A stretch of DNA of 64,000 bases from assembly GCF_027596085.1 (NCBI RefSeq), contig NC_072457.1, positions 28,932,787-28,996,786 of the forward strand, read 5' to 3'. The position numbers were made by a program, and so were the translations under genes. Numbering within the stretch: position 1 is the stretch's first letter; each line of letters starts with the position of its first letter. The DNA is from Anoplopoma fimbria (Eukaryota > Chordata > Actinopteri > Perciformes > Anoplopomatidae). The notes beneath the pieces were generated by a model, which searched no databases, had not been told where the DNA came from, and was given only the letters and a program-made list of their open reading frames with translations. This document shows positions 55,301 through 64,000 of the stretch, piece by piece.

Positions 55301-56994
55301 TAGTTTGGAGGCGGAAGGGAACAATGCTGAAAAGAGTGAAGTGTACGGACACAAGCTTAATGTTGCTGCTTGTCCTCAGTATACAACTAAGCAGTTGTTT
55401 TTGCACATAAACAAGTTGCCTTAATCTTCAATACAAGCGTAAAGCTGTAGAACTGAAAAAGAAATTGTTCTGGTTTTTTTGCTATCGTCCATATAGTTAG
55501 ATATTAGATGTCACGTTACTTCAACCTAAGTTTTCAGGTCCGTTTCTTTGTTTGTTAGCAAGATGTATCAAATGATTTGGTGTAAACCCAGAGGTGCAGC
55601 TCAAGATGTTTGCTAGGAACAACATTTTTGTGATTTTCTCTTGAACTGCACTTAAATGACAAACATCTGGTACGAGCATCCCGTGATTGTTCATCACTAC
55701 GTGTAGAGTATTAGATGCAGGTCTAGATCCATATGCAGATGAAAGGTTCCAAATATTTTGTAGTTTTAGAATAATTTGGCATCAATTCCCATACTTCGCT
55801 TTAATTCCTGGTATGCATGTTGCACTTAGTTCTTATTATAATGTTGAATGAAAAGGCATTGAAACTTTTACAGCTGAAAGAAAATGTATCAATCCCAAGA
55901 GGATAACCTTTTCCCTTCAAACACACATTGTGCTCTAGATACTGCAGCGTGTCAGCATAGTGTTTTCACATTTGCATAATTAAAATATTAACATATTTGG
56001 GTTGCCTTGATCCTTTTGTGCAAATACCATCCCTCTTTATCAATACACAGCACCAATCAGCGCTCTCAGTACCTTGTGGTTTTAACATCAATTAAAATCC
56101 CAGCGCCACTTGCTGAGCTGCACTGTGCACTGTCACATCGTGTTGTGTGATCTTGCGGTGTGATGAGCTGTGACAAAAAGCTCCACAGTGTTTCTCTGCA
56201 ACGCACATAACCAAAGACATACAGAAAAACTCTCTCTCTCTCTCTCTCTTGCTGTATAGAAACATAAAAATGAGTGTCTGAACCATACAGCCATTATAAT
56301 AAATGTTGTGTAAACACACATTTAAAATTAAGAGCTTCATGCATGCCTGCACAAGCAAACACAATTACCAGATAATAAGATTTGGCGGAGAAATCAAACA
56401 GAACGTGTCATGAGAAGAGAGGAGGACTTGTGTGAGAGAAATCAACCATCATCATCTCCATCCGTACGCGTTCTCCGCTTCATTCTCCCTGTCCTAACAC
56501 ATCGCCCAGTAAACAGGCTGAGGCCAACGGCTCAACTCAACGCCACCACGTGTTATCCCAGAGTGTCTGCTTACGCCTCCCTGGGTCTAATCAGCTCTGA
56601 CAAACCAAATATCTCTGGAGAGTTTACGCCCATTGGTTTGACTTGCCAGTTGACTTCTAACTACGGAGCAGATTGCATGGCTTTGAGGTCAGTTGCTTTT
56701 CAAACAGTTGCTTTTCCAACAGTTAACAGCTAATGCAGGAAATGCAAAGGGTTAAAGCTGATGAGTAAGAAAACAAAAACAAGAATACTGGTAATAAATA
56801 AAGCATTTTGTGAATATTGTGGGTTTAACATTATTTAAAATAAGCCCAACCTCAAGTTTTATTTTTTATTCTTTTTAGTAATTCCTTTTCTGCTGTAATG
56901 GTTTTAATGAATGTTTCATACTGATTGGATAAAAACAACTAGGTGACTGAACTAAATGTTCAATCATCTAGTCAAAACGGAAGAAGTAGCTCTG

Positions 56995-57026
<32 letters not shown>

Positions 57027-59780
57027 CCATGGCTTTCTGTGTGTGTTCAGTGATGCTGACTGTGTGCGTTCACTGGTGCGTTCACATACTCTTGCATGAC
57101 AGCTTAAGTAGTTCCGTCTAACGGCACTGATGTTCCCTGCCATTTGCCTTCAGGGCTTTTCCTCATTCTCTCTTTTCCTCACTGACTTTTTAAGTGTTCT
57201 TCTGGTTTTTTTTTGTCTCTCCTTGAGGAAACATGACCAACAAAGCTTGGCTTCAGAGAGAGCAAAGCCACTGATCTTAGTGTCTATTCAGGGAGTTATC
57301 ACGGCATGTCAAAGTCTTCCACCAGTTTAGATGTTATTCAGTAAAATACAGGTTGAAGTGAAGGTGAGTGGAGCTGGTATTTAATTGTTGCCTCTTCTTG
57401 AACTCCCTATAGAATAATGGAAACATTAGGCAGCAGATTGGGCACTATTCAATTAGAGAGATGTGACTTGAGTATTTATTTGCAAATAACTTTTGAGGCA
57501 AAAACTGAAAACGTTTAACTCCCGTGTATAGTTCTTATCAGTTTCTTGGCTTCATCTTCAATACACAAACCCCATCCTAGGTGGCAAATAACTGTGACTG
57601 ACAACATTAGCCATTATTATACATTTTGTAATGTACTTCCATAGTAAGCATTTTTTGCCTGTTTGAACCAATTAAAGTCTTGGCTGTGTACTGCAACACA
57701 GTTGCTGTTCAATTAATATAGAGAATTTAATTAAATTGTTCTTTAATTTCATTCATAGTACAACTTTTTTCCTTCTTCCCCACTGAGCCCGCTTGGATCT
57801 ACTGTTGAGTAGACATGTGTAATAATAACAATATTGCATGGTCTACTTCTCAGCCTTGCATAAGGAATAAAGCAGGAGATGGACTTACGCTGCAGTAGGA
57901 AGAGAGGGAACAGAAGAGGCCTCGGGGTTACAACCACCTAATTGAATTGCATTTTACTTCGCTACTTTCCACAAAAACTAAAAGGATTGGAGGCTGAGGC
58001 AAAAATGGGACAGATAAAAAAATATATAAAAACAGATTTTACCTGAATGATGCAAAGGTCATTTCAGAGCACTCTCTGTAAGGTCAGAAACAAAATATAT
58101 CTCGGAGTTATGTACACTTAGTGGTCTATTATGCCTCAAACTGACAATATAGTAAGAAAATACATCCTGAAAGTCCCAACATTTTTTCTGAATGACATTT
58201 CAACTCCTGCATTTGACTTCGTCACCTCGATTTAACATCAATCCGACAGTGAATCAGACATATTCAAACATATCTCAGAAGTGAATCTTCTGAGTGCCCA
58301 TCAACGAGGACATCTCAGATGCCTGTAAGGTAAATAAAATAATCCCCTTAGCTGAGTAAACAACCAAATCATTTGACCTCTACAGTAAAGTCTTTTTCCA
58401 AATGCACCTTAAGTTTGATCTCAATTAAGTTTTCAAAGAAACGCATAATAGTCACATTGTTGTTTCACATTTTTCTTCTCATTAACTTTGCTCACTTCTC
58501 CCGTGAATCATATTGACTAATAATAAAAAATGAATCCTTCCATAAGTCTGCATCCTCCGCTTTTATATTTGTTTTAGTGGCCATGTGGCTTTAGGGCATT
58601 TTACTGCAAGAGAAGCAGCTAGAACAAATTTGGAAAACTAATTCAGTGCATGTGTGCACATGCACTGAAGGTGTATTTATGTGTTTGTGCAAGTGTATAT
58701 ATGTGTGTGTTTATGGGTTGTGTGTTTCATCAACCATCCTAAGAGCAGTTAAAGGCCAAACTGTCTGTTTGGGATGTAATGCCTTGTGTATTTGTCCCTT
58801 ATCGCTCAAAACATTACGTTGGCCTCAGTATATGACTTGGTTTAATGGAGCCTATGACCTGTTAAAGCTCCACAAACCAAGCATTGGATCTGATGGCTTC
58901 TTGTAGTGTGAAAGGGATCACTAGAAGGGACGCATCCAAAGAGAAATATTGTTCAATTCTGCAGCTCTATAAATTACTTTTATCCACTTTTAGTTGTTTT
59001 GTTTGTACGACACCAAGATTTAGCTTTAGCCTATTTCCAGCAGCAACAAGCTGCAGTTTTCAATGAAAAAAACCTCAGAAAAAGTAATAGCGTGCTTCCC
59101 GACCAGCACCAAACATGAGACAAACACAACTAAAAAACGGAATGGTTAACAAAGTGATGCATCTAGTGTTCTAACAAGCCAAGTATTTTCTCTCTGGAGT
59201 TGCTAAAGAGAGACTAATATTGGAGTTGAATTCCTCAGGTACCTTAAATAATAATGTTGAACCGTGTCTGCTGAATGTGTAAATAGTAACATTTTAAAAG
59301 GCAATATCAGTAGGGCTGTGTTTACATCTTGGCATATGTGTTGTGGTCCACTATCATATGAACACCACCCAGAAAAGCTTTGGCAGCACTAAGCTGTTGA
59401 CTTTTAGCTAAACCATCGTTATACAGTTACACCACCTAAATTAAGAATTTAATTGAGGACTTTACCTCACTTAGAATTAAGGGAGATATTGTCCTTTACC
59501 ACACAGTGTTCACACTCTCATTAAAACAATGACCAACATCATAGGAGTGCTGTATGCAACTCAGTCTGACTCAGCGAGTGTTGCATTAGAGCCTCAGTAT
59601 GTTCATTCCTGTGCACGTAGTTACGTATTCAAATTGGACCGACGCTAACATACTGTCCTTGTTCTCTCTTAGATTACTTACTGACCATATCCAGATGTTT
59701 GAGGACTTTTATCTTAACAGCATGAGTTGTCTGTGAACACTGTTTAGTGTTCACATTCTCAGGGTAAAGAAATCTTATAT
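52336..59780. other. Gene-free downstream region
   Basis: No coding exon was recognised. It contains CT runs at about 52531-52549 and 56230-56250, a CAT trinucleotide repeat (56995-57026), and a GCTAAGCTA-rich patch at 55035-55145. A unique block at 54200-54470 has mixed composition. Open frames of up to 107 codons (such as 56410-56733) lack domain signatures. Confidence 0.5.
56995..57026. repeat. CAT trinucleotide repeat
   Basis: About ten CAT units. Confidence 0.9.
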
Positions 59781-59790
59781 TCTGTTTTCC

Positions 59791-59899
59791 CCGCTGTTCT
59801 GACAAAATACTGAACGGTGAACTCATAACCACATATATCAAAATATGAATTTAATATGTGGTTACGAGGTCACTGTTCAGTATATTGTCAGTATAGCAG
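59791..59899. repeat. Long imperfect inverted repeat (47 nt arms, 15 nt loop)
   Basis: 59791-59837 pairs with 59853-59899 without gaps, at 39 of 47 positions. Both arms contain TACTGAAC and TAACCACATAT. It could be a palindromic MITE remnant or a hairpin RNA precursor. It lies just before a TA microsatellite. Confidence 0.7.
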
Positions 59900-59941
59900 G
59901 GTCATCAGTAACATTCCAGCCTACTAATCTCTACAAGCCTA

Positions 59942-59943
<2 letters not shown>

Positions 59944-59999
<56 letters not shown>
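59944..59999. repeat. TA microsatellite
   Basis: About 27 TA units. Confidence 0.95.
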
Positions 60000-60002
<3 letters not shown>

Positions 60003-61340
60003 CACACATAAATATATACAGACATAATGAGCAGTGAAAAATTATCATTTTAAATCATTATCCCATCATAGATTCCCACGTTTTGTATGCTATCTGTCTG
60101 TGAAAAGGTGCCGACACAAGTTGCCCTAGGAAATCGACGTAATCACACACAAATGGTGCAGAGCGGTCTCCAATTTCACACGCATTGTCGCTGCTCACGG
60201 CTACTCTGGTCTGACCTCTGACCCCTTCAGCAACCAGACACTGGTTGTTGTGGTACAGTTCTATGGCAACAACACTCCAACCAAATCAAAAGCAGATACT
60301 GTCTTTGAAACAATGAGAAATACAAGTCAGGAAGGAAAACAAGGCTATTAATTCAAGAACTGATTACACAATACTGGTATGGGAAGAGTCATGCATCTGG
60401 ATTGTTCTATTACATAAATGTGATGGTTTAAAATTATTTAACAAAAAAAAATAAAAAACACCATTCAAGATTAAGACACCATCTTAAACTTCCTAAAAGC
60501 AGGCCTGAGAGGATATGAGAAAGGTATGTGAAAGCCGACGAAGAAAAGAGCCTTAATCTTTTTTTTCATTTTCTCCTCCTGCCCATTAACAGCTCTTTGC
60601 ACATAAAAAGAAAATCACAACAAATAAAGGGAAAGCGGAACGAGGGGTAAACAAACTGAGTACTTGTGAAACTGCCACTTGTGAAAAGAGCTTAAGCTGG
60701 CAAATTAGTTTTGGGGTCAGACCCGGACTCAGTTCCATTGTCTGCCATGACACCGGTTCGTCATGCCTCTGCGGAGAAAATCAAATAAAACAATAGCAGC
60801 GTAACAGGAAAGATCAGTTGATGTTTTAGTAAATCCTCGTGATGGCCATTGTAGGAGTCATGGATGGGTAGCCATGAGAGTGTTTAGTAAAGGAAGTGAC
60901 TCAGAGAGATGTCCAACTGTGTGCTGCTCACACAAGGTCTTAGTTATCACACTCAGTTAGACAGTAAAAAAACAACATAAAAAAGGAGGTTTCAACAATT
61001 CACACTGTTTTGTCTTGCCATTCTTATTTTGAATTTCATCTCAGAATACAGCAACCAAGACAGTGAACTGAGAAAAACATTGGGGGGAAAAACAAAATGC
61101 CTGTTTTTGAAATACTGGTAGTTTGATTGAATGACAATTTATCAGTTTGAGGAGTTTCCAGCTGCAGATTAAAGTTATTTAACGGTTTTAAACTTTGGGA
61201 TAATTCACTTTCACAGTACTGTTGACCGGCTAAATAGAATTAATTTGAGCCTTGCCTGAAGTCAGCATTTGCCCTCTCCAGTGTGCTCACATGCACAGAG
61301 AAGCATACATTCACCTCATTCAGTTACTCATGCACCCCTT
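60000..61340. other. Unique intergenic sequence
   Basis: No gene was recognised. 60090-60250 has balanced composition. 60662-60686 holds two ACTTGTGAAA repeats, one overlapping CACTTG, the complement of the HMX core CAAGTG. Confidence 0.5.
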
Positions 61341-61378
61341 AACCGACCGACCGACCGCACGCACACGCACGCACACGC

Positions 61379-61432
<54 letters not shown>
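61341..61432. repeat. ACCG/CGCA/CA compound microsatellite
   Basis: CCGA tetranucleotides grade into GCACAC and then a pure CA run of about 25 units. Confidence 0.95.
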
Positions 61433-61435
<3 letters not shown>

Positions 61436-61539
61436 ACTGTTCCTCTGCTCTTACTGTGTGCACGTCCAGTGGAAGGCCAGAGTCTGTAATTGCTGCCTCT
61501 GTGGCATGGACGGACAGGCGGACTGGGGATTGGAGATGA

Positions 61540-61690
61540 CACGCACCCATTATTAGTGGACCAAGTGCTGTTTTTGCAATTACAGAGGGTTTGGCTGAAC
61601 ACACTGAATCAGACCCTGGGATTCTCTGTTCAGGAGCCATTTAAACTCCAACTGGCTGAACAGCTTCTGTTGGCTTTGGCCTAAACAGTG
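61540..61690. promoter_or_regulatory. Candidate conserved non-coding block
   Basis: Unique sequence with CCATTATTAGTGG, CCAAGTGCTG (contains CAAGTG) and TTTTGCAATTACAG. It has short open frames on both strands, but no splice-framed exon was recognised. Confidence 0.2.
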
Positions 61691-62179
61691 CTGGGCCTGG
61701 GCCTCTCTCTGAGCCTGAAAATCAGTTCTGATGGGGTTTCAGAAAAGATCAATCCAAATGTTTATCTTTTTCTTTTCTTTTCTTTTTTGCAGAGGCAGCA
61801 CACAGGTGGCTGAGGCAGGTTATACTATATAAGTATTGAAAAGGCTGTGTGGCTGCTGGAGGGCTGAGTGTGAACAGCCTTGAGGCAGAGCATGAAGGAA
61901 AAAGAGGAGCTAAACCGAACATCTTTACCATCCATCACATCTCTTAAAAAGGTGCAACACATTGAGCATCATCAATAGAGACTGATTAAGTCTTTAGAAT
62001 CTATTCCACCTGTAAAATGATCTGGGACTACTTTTATGTTATTATGTACTGGGATAACCTCAGATAATTAATTGATATTTAATGTAAAGCCACTTTTTTG
62101 CTTTCTTGTTAGTTAGATGAGAGAGCAATAGCTTTCTTGTATCATTTTTCTGTTTTATGTGAAGCTACAGTCGGGAGTC
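61691..62179. other. Unique intergenic sequence
   Basis: Nothing recognised beyond a short TTTTC repeat near 61767-61788. Confidence 0.45.
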
Positions 62180-62465
62180 TGTTAGCTTAGCATAAAACAG
62201 GAACAAGAGGAAAAGAGCCAACCAAAACCTCTAAAGCTCACTTTAGAGGTTGCATGCTATATCCCGTTTTATGTAATCTGTTCAAAAAGGTATGTGAGGA
62301 AAACCAAAGGTCTACCAAACTTTGTTTTCGCCATGAGCAGCATCTCCTGTATAAACCTACTAACCTTACAGTGATGATAAAACTTCCGGATGTGGCTACT
62401 TCCAGCCCAAATACAAGTCTGCTTCCAGGTTTTATGCCAACTTATGCTGACTGTCTCCAGGCTTA
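62180..62465 (+). repeat. Dispersed teleost repeat (gttagcttagcataaa-type)
   Basis: 'gttagcttagcataaaacag', 'cctctaaagctcac' and 'ctatatcccgttttatgtaa' match a very common percomorph interspersed repeat. The end has 'cttccagg' and 'tgtctccagg' motifs typical of its far side. The copy is diverged and has an insertion of CTTTAGAGG. Class unassigned. Confidence 0.6.
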
Positions 62466-64000
62466 GTTTCATTTATTCTCCTAAAGTATTGCCTTGAAAA
62501 GAATACAAACGTTCTTGGCCCTACACTCGTTCAGATTCTGATTATTTGATTGTTACTTTCTTACGAAGAAAATGCAGAACAACAGCTCACAGTTTGCCTG
62601 TCTGGTAATAATATGCACAAATCTACTTCACCTGGAGGCTCTTTCTTATTTGTTTTTCAGAGCAATGGCCATGTTTTCTGAATGGGGTAAATGGTCAACA
62701 AAAGTCAACAGAATAATTTCTTGAAGGTGTGACAAAAAAAAAAATATATATATCAGTAAAATAAGTAGCCAAACAATCTTCACACATACTGTGCAGCTGT
62801 GTATTCTCAGGTAGAGGAGTTCCCAGGAAGTCTAGACATACATATTAGTTCTGCCCAGCAGGTCAGTAAGAGAGGGGGGCTGACTCGGAGCCAGCCAGCC
62901 GCTCAGGCATGAGGAGGGTTTGAACGTCTATACGGTCCGGTGCTGGGCTGAGGTTGAGGTTGTTGTGCCGGCAGCCAGTGGCTGCTGCGTACCTGCAATC
63001 TCCATGATGGTAATGCAACATGGCAGCCCCGAGGGCAGAGCCCATACAACTTTCTCAGCCCTCTCTGAGTAATTGGTGACCCCTGAACCTGCCCTTCGTA
63101 TAAAGGGAGGGAGGAGAGGGGAAAGGGGAGGCAAGGGGAGGAGGGGCAGGGAGGACAAGGGATAGTCAACAGAGACACTGGAAAAGGGGAGACGGGGTCA
63201 TAAAGAGGAAAGGAAGACAGAAGGCAGGAGAAGGAAAAATCAAGTAGACGCGAGCTGGGAGGAAAAGGTTAATCTCTTTTACTGTGGATAGTTTGAAAGT
63301 TCAACGGGGACGGAAAAAATCTGCAGCCCAGTTGTGTCCATCACACATTGGGGGCAAATGGGGAGACCCTTCAACTCCATTCTGCCCTCTGACTACATGT
63401 TCTATCAGCCCATCAAACTATGTTTGAGAAATTGCAAGTGGTACTCACCATCGTTTATTAGTACGATCAAAAGAACCATTTTTTGTTATATTCGCCAGGA
63501 CATTATGTATTTTGTCGCCTATATGTTTGTACCTGTGTGTGTGCATCTCTGTGTCCGTCTGTCTGTCCATGGCTTAGACACTGCTGGATCCATCGGCCTA
63601 CTATTCTTTGGGCTCATATATTACTCTATGATCAAGGACCTCTCGTGGTTGCAGTGATTCACATTTTAAAAAAATGAACTATTTCATTGACTGATTTATA
63701 CACACATCACCTGCTGCCTCCTCACTACTCTTAACAGGCCAGTAGGGAAGCATGTGATCAACAACTGCTTCAGTTTGCGTGTGCGCTACGGATTATGAAA
63801 TGTTCCCTAAGTAAGACAATTGAATGTATTTATGGTAAGCTTAGCAAATGACAAACTGAACCGAGATCAGACAACAACAGAGAACATCTTCTCATGTCGC
63901 TATGATGAGAGCTTGTTAGATTAGTCATGTGGCATGTTTAGCTAAAAGAGCTAACAGCTAATCAGGAACTGAACTGAAGGTTTCTGTTTAGAGGAGGTGT
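62466..64000. other. Gene-free end of window
   Basis: It contains a GC-richer patch at 62871-63075, with a possible minus-strand splice donor GCAG|GTACGC at about 62993, and a purine-rich stretch 63100-63240. No exon could be assigned to a protein family. Confidence 0.45.

Noticed and set aside
56410..56733. 107-codon plus-strand open frame
   Set aside because: No known motif; likely chance.

Overview
This window looks like a teleost nuclear genome segment, probably from a spiny-rayed (percomorph) fish. The evidence is long CA/GT, GA/CT and TA microsatellites, several dispersed repeats that I recognise as teleost-wide, vertebrate splice signals, and very low coding density. I found no bacterial, viral or organellar genes, and no CRISPR or operon structure.

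Two genes can be supported, both two-exon homeobox genes of the HMX (NKX5/H6) family, head-to-tail on the plus strand. hmx1 has coding exons 21319-21517 and 24697-25304 (268 aa, with a 3.2 kb repeat-filled intron). hmx4, the orthologue of chicken SOHo, has coding exons 27528-27714 and 27792-28300 (231 aa, with a 77 bp intron). Both carry an eh1/tinman-like F-x-I-x-N-I-L motif near the N terminus and a 60-residue HMX homeodomain. The HMX1-SOHo/HMX4 pair is a known tandem arrangement in vertebrates. These factors act in eye, ear and craniofacial development.

Layout: 1-19 kb is gene-free flank with microsatellites, retroposon tails and a few higher-complexity blocks that could be enhancers. 19.4-21.0 kb is a very large GA tract carrying fragments of a SINE/LINE-tail element, ending about 300 bp before the hmx1 start codon. 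21.3-28.3 kb is the gene pair. Its intron and spacer hold three arrays of one 32 bp minisatellite, a 23 bp minisatellite, and a tiny 5'-truncated retroposon with an apparent target-site duplication. 28.3-64 kb has no recognisable gene. It holds teleost repeats, a decayed LINE reverse-transcriptase end at 50.1-50.5 kb, microsatellites, a long imperfect hairpin at 59.8-59.9 kb, and scattered candidate cis-regulatory blocks.

I did not find a clearly new biological system. The most interesting material is structural: the GA tract with shredded element pieces, the minisatellite arrays embedded in retroposon tails around hmx1/hmx4, a perfect 15 bp stem-loop just upstream of the hmx4 start, and the 47-nt-arm hairpin near 59.8 kb. 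The regulatory calls rest on composition and motifs only and need cross-species alignment.
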